NCBI GenBank assembly: GCA_964446955.1 | Contig: CAYUQJ010000001.1 | Span: forward strand, 558,001 to 622,000 | Origin: Leptolinea sp964446955 | GTDB lineage: Bacteria; Chloroflexota; Anaerolineae; Anaerolineales; Anaerolineaceae | Direction of reading: 5' to 3' | DNA length: 64,000 nt | In this document: piece by piece, positions 35,986 to 43,646 of the stretch | Numbering within the stretch: position 1 is the stretch's first letter | Layout of the letters: each line of letters begins with the position of its first letter | The notes under the pieces: generated by a model | The model's database searches: none | What the model saw: the letters and a program-made list of their open reading frames with translations, nothing else | Told to the model about the DNA's origin: nothing | Program-made: the position numbers and the translations under genes

Positions 35986-36003
35986 TTTCGCTTCTCCTTA
36001 TTC

Positions 36004-37470
36004 CTAAAAACCTTTTCCACCGATTAGCTGTCCCAATTGGTCCACATTTGTTTCACCCGCGGCTATGGATTCTGATACCTTTCCACCAAAGAACACAAGA
36101 ATCCGGTCACTGTAATGCAAGATTTGTTCAAGATCAGATGAGATGAAAACCACAGAAGTTCCTGTTTTACATCTTTCTTTTAGTTTTTCCCATAACCAGA
36201 TTGTAGATTCCAGGTCAAGACCTCTTGATGGATGCTCAAGCAGTAACAAGTCCAAAGGTTCATGAAGCAGTGCTAATAAAGCCCGTTGTTGATTACCACC
36301 AGATAGTTCTTCAACGTAACTATTTGGTCTCCCCTTTATATTAAATTCTCCGATCTTCACTTTAGTTCGATGAAGAGCATCGTCTTCATTAATAAAAATC
36401 TTCTTCGTTTCTCCGGTTAAAATGAAATGATCTTTTAAGGTTAATCCCGTTATCAACCCTTCGTCCATTCTATCTGCCGGGACATAAGAAATACCCGCTT
36501 TCAGATATGAAGTGTATGGTTCATGTGTCAGGTCGACATTATTCATTACCAATCGGGTGTGACCTGTTGTAGGCACTAAACCGCCAAGAGCCCGTAGAAA
36601 TATCCTCTGACCGCTTCCCTCCATACCGGCTAATCCTATAACTTCGCCAGCCTTGATATCGAGTGTCACATTTTTTATATGAAGTCTTACATCTTCAATC
36701 TCAAGATCCTTTATTGCCAGGATCGTTTTTTCGTTTTGTACACCCAGCCTTTCCCCTAGTTCCATCGGTTTTCCAAACATTAATCGAACTAGATCATCTG
36801 TGTGATATGGCTGAATGGCTTCTCCCACAAGCAGCCCCCCTCTAAAAACAGCTGCCCTGTGACAGAGTGTCTCAATTTCTTCCAATTTATGTGAGACAAA
36901 TATCACAATCATGCCTTCCGCGGCCAATCGTTTTAGTGTCTCAAAAAGTTTTTCTTTTTGTAGAGCGGAAATACCAGTTGTCGGTTCATCCAAAATCAAT
37001 ATTTTTGCACCCAGCCATAGAAGCCTGAGAATTTCTAATTGTTGACGTTCACCTACCGTTAGACTCTCAACATATGCCTGTGAATCAATATTAAAACCAA
37101 ATTGATCTGCTAATTTTCCAATTTCAGAGGCTACCTTTTTTTTATTCAAAAACAGGCCGCCCTCCTGTCCCAAAAGCAGATTATCAATAACCTTCATTGG
37201 AGGGAAATCCAATGGATCTTGATGAAGCATCCCAATTCCCTGTTTTAACGCGTCAGCCGGCGAATTGATTCGTACAACAGTCTCATCAAGGAGTATCTCA
37301 CCTTCATCAGCATGAAAAAATCCTGAAAGGATTTTCATCAATGTACTTTTTCCCGCTCCATTTTCTCCGACAATTCCCTGTATTGTGCCCGGAAGTATTG
37401 TTAAAGAAATATTGTTATTGGCATGAACGGGACCGAAAAATTTATGGATGTTCCGCAGTTCTACTTTCAT
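36004..37470 (-). CDS. ABC transporter ATP-binding protein with two nucleotide-binding domains (YufO-like)
   Basis: The 488-residue protein is a double ATPase of the sugar/nucleoside type. The first half has GENGAGKSTLMKILSG (Walker A), LTVGERQQLEILR (signature) and ILILDEPTTG (Walker B). The second half has the relaxed Walker A-like LAGMEGSGQRIFLRALGG, the signature ELSGGNQQRALLALL and LLLLEHPSRGLD. This asymmetric pair is normal for YufO/RbsA proteins. It powers the two permeases downstream; the binding-protein gene is upstream behind a hairpin that may lower its expression. Confidence 0.9.
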   Translation of the reverse strand: MKVELRNIHKFFGPVHANNNISLTILPGTIQGIVGENGAGKSTLMKILSGFFHADEGEILLDETVVRINSPADALKQGIGMLHQDPLDFPPMKVIDNLLLGQEGGLFLNKKKVASEIGKLADQFGFNIDSQAYVESLTVGERQQLEILRLLWLGAKILILDEPTTGISALQKEKLFETLKRLAAEGMIVIFVSHKLEEIETLCHRAAVFRGGLLVGEAIQPYHTDDLVRLMFGKPMELGERLGVQNEKTILAIKDLEIEDVRLHIKNVTLDIKAGEVIGLAGMEGSGQRIFLRALGGLVPTTGHTRLVMNNVDLTHEPYTSYLKAGISYVPADRMDEGLITGLTLKDHFILTGETKKIFINEDDALHRTKVKIGEFNIKGRPNSYVEELSGGNQQRALLALLHEPLDLLLLEHPSRGLDLESTIWLWEKLKERCKTGTSVVFISSDLEQILHYSDRILVFFGGKVSESIAAGETNVDQLGQLIGGKGF

Positions 37471-37510
37471 AATTTGTCAATAATCTTCCCAGCAGGATTT
37501 GTTCAAAAAT

Positions 37511-37538
37511 GGGAGGAAGGATAAAAATCCTTCCTCCC
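37511..37538 (-). terminator. Hairpin between the binding-protein gene and the rest of the importer operon
   Basis: GGGAGGAAGGAT and ATCCTTCCTCCC form a perfect 12-base-pair stem with a four-base loop; on the minus strand ATTTTTG follows. It lies 22 bases after the stop of the binding-protein gene. Partial termination here would give more binding protein than ATPase and permease. Confidence 0.75.
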
Positions 37539-37560
37539 CTTGCTTTGAGTTACTTAATTG

Positions 37561-38763
37561 TTACTCGGAAACGCTTAAACCTTCAATTCCTTCAAGCAAT
37601 TGAGGAGCGTACCAGATCTGTTGATCAGTAGCTTTTTCACCATCTTTTAAGAATACAGATCCATCCTGCCAGTTGATTGGGCCAGTCCATAGATTCAGCC
37701 CACCAGCAAGCTCTCCAATGAATGCATCCAGATGCTTGGCAGCATCAGCCGATAGTCCATCACCTTTCAAGAATCCCATTGAAGAAGTATCTTCGTTATT
37801 GATATCCTTCCAATCAGGCGGGGCCCATGTCCAAACAGTCGGGTACTTACCTTCCATCGCTGCTTTGACAAATTTTACATATTCAGGTCCCCAGTTGAAG
37901 TAACGAACACCTAAACACACATCGGGAGCCTCATTACAAGCATCTTTATAGTCATAAGCAACGGCCCAGGCTTCCTTCCCGCCATCTACAGCTTTCTTTG
38001 TCTGCACTAGAGCTTCCATTGTATCAAGCGCGGAAATCAACACATCGTGCCCGCTGTTCAAGAAATCATCAGAAACAACAGATGGATCTGACGTGACACC
38101 AGGAATATTGAACCAGAATCCGATCCAGGTTACCTTCATCTTCAGGTCGGCAGGATCTTTCTTGGCGTAGTTTTCCCAGCAATACTTCGCGCCTAAATAT
38201 GTGGCATTAGCAAATCGGCGGGTCTCGTCGTTAATCAATGGTCCAACATATCCAATTTTTCCAGTTTGCGTCGCCAGAGCAGCCGCACACCCACCGATCA
38301 TTTCTCCATATTCCATCTGCGACATCACATTGGAATAATTCTTCAGACCAGCGTAGTTCTTTCCTTCTTTCCAGGCCAGATCGCCAGATACATGCAGAAC
38401 AGGAATTTCGGGGTGCTTTTTATTAAAATCTACTGACGCATCTTTAAAATCGTCCGAGTTGAACACAATCATTTTTGCGCCCTGCTTGACCAATTCCTCT
38501 GCCAGTTGGTCGCCTGTGGTACCGGGACGATCTGCTGAGTTGGCTTTGTCAATGTAGATCATTTTTGTTCCGGGCACATTTTTTTCCACATATTGTCCGG
38601 CAATATAGCTGGCTTCACTCCAGCCATGATCATTATATGGGCCAACCATAACAATCCCGAAAATAAAATCTTCCTTTTCGGCAGGTGCGGCGGGTACAAA
38701 AGCCAACATCATTGATGCGATAACTACTACGACTATTGTTATCCATAAAGCATTCTTTTTCAT
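37561..38763 (-). CDS. BMP-family ABC transporter substrate-binding protein
   Basis: The 400-residue protein belongs to the BMP/PnrA family, which binds purine nucleosides or related compounds. After a signal peptide (residues 1-28, ending AFVPAAPA) come FGIVMVGPYNDHGWSEAS, then GAKMIVFNSDDFKDA and KIGYVGPLINDETRRFANA. No lipobox cysteine is present, unlike most family members. I start it at 38763, where GGAGG is seven bases upstream; a GTG two codons earlier is too close to that site. It heads the operon with the ATPase and permeases and follows adenine deaminase. Confidence 0.87.
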   Translation of the reverse strand: MKKNALWITIVVVVIASMMLAFVPAAPAEKEDFIFGIVMVGPYNDHGWSEASYIAGQYVEKNVPGTKMIYIDKANSADRPGTTGDQLAEELVKQGAKMIVFNSDDFKDASVDFNKKHPEIPVLHVSGDLAWKEGKNYAGLKNYSNVMSQMEYGEMIGGCAAALATQTGKIGYVGPLINDETRRFANATYLGAKYCWENYAKKDPADLKMKVTWIGFWFNIPGVTSDPSVVSDDFLNSGHDVLISALDTMEALVQTKKAVDGGKEAWAVAYDYKDACNEAPDVCLGVRYFNWGPEYVKFVKAAMEGKYPTVWTWAPPDWKDINNEDTSSMGFLKGDGLSADAAKHLDAFIGELAGGLNLWTGPINWQDGSVFLKDGEKATDQQIWYAPQLLEGIEGLSVSE

Positions 38764-38829
38764 GTGCACTCCTCCAAGAAATTAATTACTTAGCTGCCTG
38801 ATTTTTTATTCCAATAAGAGTTTTCTTCT

Positions 38830-38841
38830 GATCACCTCCTT
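38830..38841 (-). promoter_or_regulatory. Extended Shine-Dalgarno-like element far upstream of the binding-protein gene
   Basis: On the minus strand AAGGAGGTGATC is fully complementary to the usual 16S rRNA 3' end, yet it is about 67 bases ahead of the real start codon, which has its own GGAGG. No convincing short reading frame begins at normal spacing. It may load ribosomes in standby, or be accidental. Confidence 0.3.
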
Positions 38842-38867
38842 CTTAGTATTGTTTCCTGTGGCCCACT

Positions 38868-40706
38868 CTATTCAGTGACGACCAATTCAACGAACTTGGG
38901 TGGTTGACCAGGTTTCAGCTCAACCAAACCTTTATTGGAAAGGTGTAATTCTTCGAGGACAATCAAACCAAGCAAACTTAAAGTCATTTCTACGGAATCA
39001 GCAGGACATCCGGCTTTCTTAATTGCTTCTTCAATGGCGCGTACCTGTTTCGCGGCTGTTTCCACTGATTCAAGGGTCATTAATCCTGCCAATGGCAATG
39101 GCATAATTGCTTCCAACTTCCCATCAACGACCACGGCAAACCCACCACCCGACTCGATTAATGCATTGCCGGCGATTACCATAGCATCATCATCTGTTCC
39201 AAGAACCATTAAGTTATGACAATCATGAGCAACAGTGGAAGCAAAAGCCGTTTTGGGTTTTAGCGTAGCGCCTGTCATAAAACCAATCCCCTTGGTTCCA
39301 GTAAGGCCTTCCTTTTTCTGATGTCTGTAAAAAAGTGCTATCTTCGCAATATCGCGCGCTGGATCCGACTTGAGTTCACCATTTTCAGGAGTCATCTCAA
39401 CATGCTCCTCTGTTGTATGAACCATCCCCGGATATACACGCATTACACGAATTGTTTCCTTTTTCGCAGCGGGAATTGAAAAGTCTTTTTCGCTCAACTT
39501 GTTTAAATGCACTGATTTGAGTGCCCACTCAGGGTATTCATAGTGGGAAAATTCAAGCGTCATTTTCCCATCTTTTGCCACTAAGACACCATCGGAATAA
39601 ACCTCATCAATCACTACATTGACCAAATCGCTTAGAATGAGTATATCAGCCGCTCTTCCGGGTGAAATAGTTCCAATGTATCTTGCTTTTTCTAAAAGTT
39701 GCGCCGCGTTGATTGTTACCATTTGAATGGCCGTGACAGGATTTACTCCCTGCCGGATTGCTTCACGCACCACTCTAACAAGATGTCCTTCATAAGCCAC
39801 CGTTGCTGGAGTAACATCATCTGTCACCATTGAGAAAAACCGTGTGTCAATTCCCGGGTTTTCTGTCATCGCTTTTATGGTATTTGGCATATCAAGCCAG
39901 GCTGTTCCGTACCGTTGCTGAGCATACATTCCGAGTTGAACCCGGCGCAATGTAGCTTCTGCGGTTGTGGACTCATGGCATGCACTCATTCCTGTTCCGA
40001 TAAACGCATTAAGCCCTTTGTTCAACTCCAATGATGCGTAATGCCCTGTTAAAATTACACCCGCCTTCAAAGAGGCGGCTGTAATGGCGTGAACATTGGG
40101 ATCTCCATAAATAATTCCAGGGAAATTCATCTGCTCTCCCTGAAGCTGCGCCCAACCCTCTTCATACGCTTTAGCAACCTCTTCTGCTGTGACAGTTGCT
40201 CCCGCATCCTCAAATCCTGGGATAGATGGAACACATACTGGCATTGCCAGAAATACTTTCAGCGGAAGCCCTTCCGCTGATTTATGAAAAAGTTCGACAG
40301 CTTTCAGACCGAAAACGTTGGTGATTTCGTGATTGTCCGGACATATGGTTGTTGTACCGTGGGGCAATACGCCGGCAGCAAAACTACGCAAGTCAACCAT
40401 TGTGCTTTCAACGTGCATATGGCTGTCAATAAAACCTGGAGCCAAATACCGTCCGGTAGCATCGATAATTTTTGTTTTCTCATCAGTCAACACATGGTCG
40501 GCATTCCCAACCAACGCAATAAAACCATGCTTTACTGCAACATCCATTCCTTCCTGAACCTGTGCCGTGTTAACATTTATAAGTTTTGAATTTTTAATAA
40601 TCAGATCTGCTGGGAGGAAACCCATCGCCACTGCGGTAATATCACGTGTTATTTCATGTAATGCTTGTCGTTTGTGGAAGTATGTTTCAGATTTTGCAAC
40701 TGTCAT
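38868..40706 (-). CDS. ade: Adenine deaminase
   Basis: Ade hydrolyses adenine to hypoxanthine and ammonia. The 612-residue amidohydrolase shows GRYLAPGFIDSHMHVESTMV (HxH metal pair and following Glu), GTTTICPDNHEITNVFG and the C-terminal family block HDCHNLMVLGTDDDAMV. The last Asp-His motif differs slightly from the usual form ADPHEIANV. I start at the ATG at 40706 with GGAG at normal spacing; an ATG 30 bases upstream has no site. The neighbours are a nucleoside-type importer downstream and carbamoyl-transfer genes upstream, consistent with purine use. It is longer than typical Ade by about 30 residues. Confidence 0.88.
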   Translation of the reverse strand: MTVAKSETYFHKRQALHEITRDITAVAMGFLPADLIIKNSKLINVNTAQVQEGMDVAVKHGFIALVGNADHVLTDEKTKIIDATGRYLAPGFIDSHMHVESTMVDLRSFAAGVLPHGTTTICPDNHEITNVFGLKAVELFHKSAEGLPLKVFLAMPVCVPSIPGFEDAGATVTAEEVAKAYEEGWAQLQGEQMNFPGIIYGDPNVHAITAASLKAGVILTGHYASLELNKGLNAFIGTGMSACHESTTAEATLRRVQLGMYAQQRYGTAWLDMPNTIKAMTENPGIDTRFFSMVTDDVTPATVAYEGHLVRVVREAIRQGVNPVTAIQMVTINAAQLLEKARYIGTISPGRAADILILSDLVNVVIDEVYSDGVLVAKDGKMTLEFSHYEYPEWALKSVHLNKLSEKDFSIPAAKKETIRVMRVYPGMVHTTEEHVEMTPENGELKSDPARDIAKIALFYRHQKKEGLTGTKGIGFMTGATLKPKTAFASTVAHDCHNLMVLGTDDDAMVIAGNALIESGGGFAVVVDGKLEAIMPLPLAGLMTLESVETAAKQVRAIEEAIKKAGCPADSVEMTLSLLGLIVLEELHLSNKGLVELKPGQPPKFVELVVTE

Positions 40707-40850
40707 TTTTTTCTCCTTACTGAATAAATTTGTCAACCGATTAAGGTTATTGCTTTCTTTTGAGTAAGAAAAAAACTATTCTTCTGTTGCGGAAAAACCT
40801 GCATGTCCACTTGCTCCCCCCTCATGAACACATTTTATTGTAACTTAAAT

Positions 40851-41576
40851 CTAACCCTCCCGTGAAATTCCCTGATATTCCTTCTTAATTTGCACACTCC
40901 ACCAGACTTTGACCACATCTGGTAATGTGTTTCTCAAAACACTCCATCTAATAGCCGTTGATTTTCCCGTTTTCCGCCATTCGACCTCAACCGGATATTC
41001 TGAAATTGTATAGCCTGCCTTTCTGGCTTTTATCAGCCTCTCTGCCTCGGAAAAAGGGGAAACTGATATCAACGGAAAACGATCTATAATTTCTTTTTTA
41101 ATCAATTTTACAGCACCGGCATCAAACGTGTTTACGCCAAAAAAAATACGGGGGATCATATTAAATACGCCTGAGATAAAAAGTCGATTTACACCATACG
41201 GTTTTTTCTTCCGGCTTGCAATAATTACATCCCACATATTTGTTAGTGGCAGCATATTTATCAGAATTTCAGTCTGCCATTGTCCATCTGTGGAATTCAA
41301 GAAAACATAATCTTTTTTTGCTTCTCGGTTTAATTCTTCAAAAGTGTCACGAATGCCTTTGTTCACTTTATGATGAATAATCCGTACTTCTGGTCTGCCT
41401 AGAGAGAATCTATCGATGATCAAACCTGTGTTGTCTTTTGAAGCATCATCACAAACGATCATCTCAAATTCAATCGACCATGATTTTAATAATCCGTAGG
41501 CATTTTCCAAAACAACACCCACAGTATTTTCTTCATTGTATGCAGGAAAACACACGGAAACAGAAGGCAAACTCAT
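40851..41576 (-). CDS. Family 2 glycosyltransferase
   Basis: The 241-residue product has the GT-A opening VCFPAYNEENTVGVVLENAY and VCDDASKDNTGLIIDRF. In place of a DAD or DXD at the nucleotide-sugar site it has NSTDGQW, so metal binding may rest on a single Asp. There are no clear membrane helices, and the C-terminal segment is basic. The acceptor is unknown; polyprenyl phosphate is typical for this branch. It lies between adenine deaminase and carbamate kinase on the same strand and does not obviously belong to their pathway. Confidence 0.78.
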   Translation of the reverse strand: MSLPSVSVCFPAYNEENTVGVVLENAYGLLKSWSIEFEMIVCDDASKDNTGLIIDRFSLGRPEVRIIHHKVNKGIRDTFEELNREAKKDYVFLNSTDGQWQTEILINMLPLTNMWDVIIASRKKKPYGVNRLFISGVFNMIPRIFFGVNTFDAGAVKLIKKEIIDRFPLISVSPFSEAERLIKARKAGYTISEYPVEVEWRKTGKSTAIRWSVLRNTLPDVVKVWWSVQIKKEYQGISREG

Positions 41577-41602
41577 ACGTGAAACCCATGTACCTTAATA
41601 AT

Positions 41603-41636
41603 TAAGCCCCTGGCAGTTTTTACTACCAGGGGCTTA
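41603..41636 (-). terminator. Hairpin after the carbamate kinase gene
   Basis: TAAGCCCCTGG and CCAGGGGCTTA form an 11-base-pair stem six bases after the carbamate kinase stop. The following minus-strand sequence ATTATTAAGG has only a weak T-run, so termination may be partial. Confidence 0.6.
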
Positions 41637-41641
41637 TGATA

Positions 41642-42598
41642 CTACGGAACGATCCAGGTACCAGTCTCACCCTTTAATGCCCGACCGATATTCTCGGGAT
41701 TTGTGATGAGTGCTTTTTTTCCACCCGCATCCAGAAATTTTAAAATTGCCTGGATTTTGGGAAGCATGCTTCCTTTTGCAAAATGCCCATCTTCCATATA
41801 CTTACGGGCTTCCGCTGATGTCATTTTGTCGATCCATTTCTGGTCTGGTTTGTTGAAATTAATCGCTACTTTTTCAACTGCTGTGCTGATAACAAACAGG
41901 TCAGCCTTAATCAAATTTGCCAGTAGCGCTGATCCGAAATCCTTGTCTATTACGGCTTCAACGCCTATGAGGTTACCTTTCTCATCTTCGATCACAGGAA
42001 TACCACCACCGCCAACTCCTACGACGGTAAAACCTGCTTTGATCAAAGAATTGATGGCTGCAGCCTCCACAATTTTTTGCGGAATTGGCGATGCGACAAC
42101 CCGCCTCCATCCACGTCCAGCGTCTTCCACAACCACCCAACCTTCTTTCTCTTTTCTGTCGAGAGCAGTTTTCTCGTCCATAAAACTGCCAATAGGTTTG
42201 GTTGGATTCTGGAAAGCCTTATCATTTCGATCAACCACGGTTTGGGTAATAACAGCAGCCGTCTGTTTGTTTATCCCCCGCGCAAGGAATTCATTGTGCA
42301 GAGCCATAGCAAACATGTACCCAATTGATCCCTGGGAATCAGCACCGCAGAAATCAAGAGATACATCATGAAGCTCATGACGGGAAAGCTCTGAACGTCG
42401 CAAAATGAAACCAACCTGCGGCCCATTCCCGTGGGTTACGACAACTTCCCATCCCTGCTCAATCATGTCAACGATGTGCTTCATGGATTCCTTACCTGCC
42501 TCAAACTGGTCAGGAATTGTCTTGTGGGATTCGTCCTTAATTAATGAATTCCCGCCTACCGCGACAACAGCAACACCTTTTTTTTCCATTCTTGTCAT
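41642..42598 (-). CDS. arcC: Carbamate kinase
   Basis: Carbamate kinase makes ATP from carbamoyl phosphate and ADP. The 318-residue product has VVAVGGNSLIKDE at the start, VVVTHGNGPQVGFI near residue 50 (family pattern THGNGPQVG), VVGVGGGGIPVIED and VEAVIDKDFGSALLANLIKA with the active Lys/Asp, all typical. The start is ATG at 42598 or three codons later. It is 13 bases downstream of the YgeW-type carbamoyltransferase, which would supply its carbamoyl phosphate, and no arginine deiminase is present; a ureide rather than arginine source is likely. Confidence 0.93.
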   Translation of the reverse strand: MTRMEKKGVAVVAVGGNSLIKDESHKTIPDQFEAGKESMKHIVDMIEQGWEVVVTHGNGPQVGFILRRSELSRHELHDVSLDFCGADSQGSIGYMFAMALHNEFLARGINKQTAAVITQTVVDRNDKAFQNPTKPIGSFMDEKTALDRKEKEGWVVVEDAGRGWRRVVASPIPQKIVEAAAINSLIKAGFTVVGVGGGGIPVIEDEKGNLIGVEAVIDKDFGSALLANLIKADLFVISTAVEKVAINFNKPDQKWIDKMTSAEARKYMEDGHFAKGSMLPKIQAILKFLDAGGKKALITNPENIGRALKGETGTWIVP

Positions 42599-42611
42599 TT
42601 TCCTTTCAGGA

Positions 42612-43592
42612 TTATCCCATTGTTAAAGCCATAACGGCTTCCTGGGCATGCATTCGGTTCTCTGCTTCATCGTATACAACGGAATTGACACCATCGATCA
42701 CACCATCAGTAACTTCAACATTCCGGTCAGCGGGCAATGGATGCATATAAATCGCGTCCGGTTTAGCCAGTTTCATCTTGCGTTCATCCGTGATCCAGGA
42801 TTCATATTTTTTGATGATCTTGGCGCCTTCTTCAGCGTCAGTTGTAGTTTCCATGGCGCCCCAAGATTTGGCATAAACAATATCAGCGTCTTTGAACGCT
42901 TTTTCCATATCATCAACAATTTCAAATTTTGTATTGAAACGTTTTGCCTGTTCTTCAGCCTGCGCCATGATATCCGGCATAAGTTTGAATTCCGGTGGAT
43001 ATGCCAGTGTTACATCCAATCCAAACCGTGGCATTTGAAGTATTAGACTCTGAGGAACTGACATGGGTTTCTGATAGGATGCGGCATAAGCCCATGAAAC
43101 TACCATTTTCTTCTTACGAAGATCGCGGCCTTTCTTTTCCATAATTGTCATTAAATCTGCAAGGCATTGGAAAGGATGGTAGATTTCATCCTGCATGTTT
43201 AAAACAGGAACACGGGAATATTTTGCAACATCATTTAGATACTTATTCCCAACGCCCCAATCTACATGCCGGATGGCTATTCCATCAAAATAACGGCCGA
43301 AGATTTCACCGATTTCTTTGGGTGTATCACCATGAGAAATTTGAGTTGATTTGGATTCAATGAAAGCCGCGTGCCCTCCTAGATGCGCCATGCCGGCTTC
43401 AAATGACCCGCGGGTCCGGGTACTGCTGAAGAAAAAGAGCATGGCAAGGACTTTATCGCGAAGCAATGGAAATGGTTCATTCAGCGCACGCTTGCGTTTT
43501 AGATCAAACGCCACATCCATAACAGTTTCAACTTCTTCTTTGCTAAAATCAAGGTCACCAATCAGATCACGTCCATGTAAATATGTTTGCAT
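42612..43592 (-). CDS. ygeW: Knotted carbamoyltransferase of the YgeW family
   Basis: Carbamoyltransferases of this type move a carbamoyl group to or from a ureido compound. The 326-residue product shows the carbamoyl-phosphate loop SSTRTRGSFE (residues 56-65), HPFQCLADL (139-147) and HPLPADRN (284-291). WAYAASYQKPMSVPQSL (168-184) matches the proline-containing knot loop of YgeW (WAYSPSYGKPLSVPQG) and of acetylornithine transcarbamylase, which ordinary OTCase lacks. It is shorter than E. coli YgeW (about 396). The substrate is unknown. It is directly upstream of carbamate kinase and followed on the other side by two membrane genes. Confidence 0.85.
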   Translation of the reverse strand: MQTYLHGRDLIGDLDFSKEEVETVMDVAFDLKRKRALNEPFPLLRDKVLAMLFFFSSTRTRGSFEAGMAHLGGHAAFIESKSTQISHGDTPKEIGEIFGRYFDGIAIRHVDWGVGNKYLNDVAKYSRVPVLNMQDEIYHPFQCLADLMTIMEKKGRDLRKKKMVVSWAYAASYQKPMSVPQSLILQMPRFGLDVTLAYPPEFKLMPDIMAQAEEQAKRFNTKFEIVDDMEKAFKDADIVYAKSWGAMETTTDAEEGAKIIKKYESWITDERKMKLAKPDAIYMHPLPADRNVEVTDGVIDGVNSVVYDEAENRMHAQEAVMALTMG

Positions 43593-43646
43593 GATTCTTA
43601 TCCTTTCAATAAATTGATTAGACTCTTGCGAGTTATCGTATTTCTT

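Noticed and set aside
38764..38867. Purine riboswitch ahead of the nucleoside-type importer
   Set aside because: The conserved purine-riboswitch core sequences and three-way junction are not present in the 104-base gap.
41703..42371. Plus-strand frame of 222 codons inside carbamate kinase
   Set aside because: Shadow of a conserved gene, no ribosome site and no recognisable domain.
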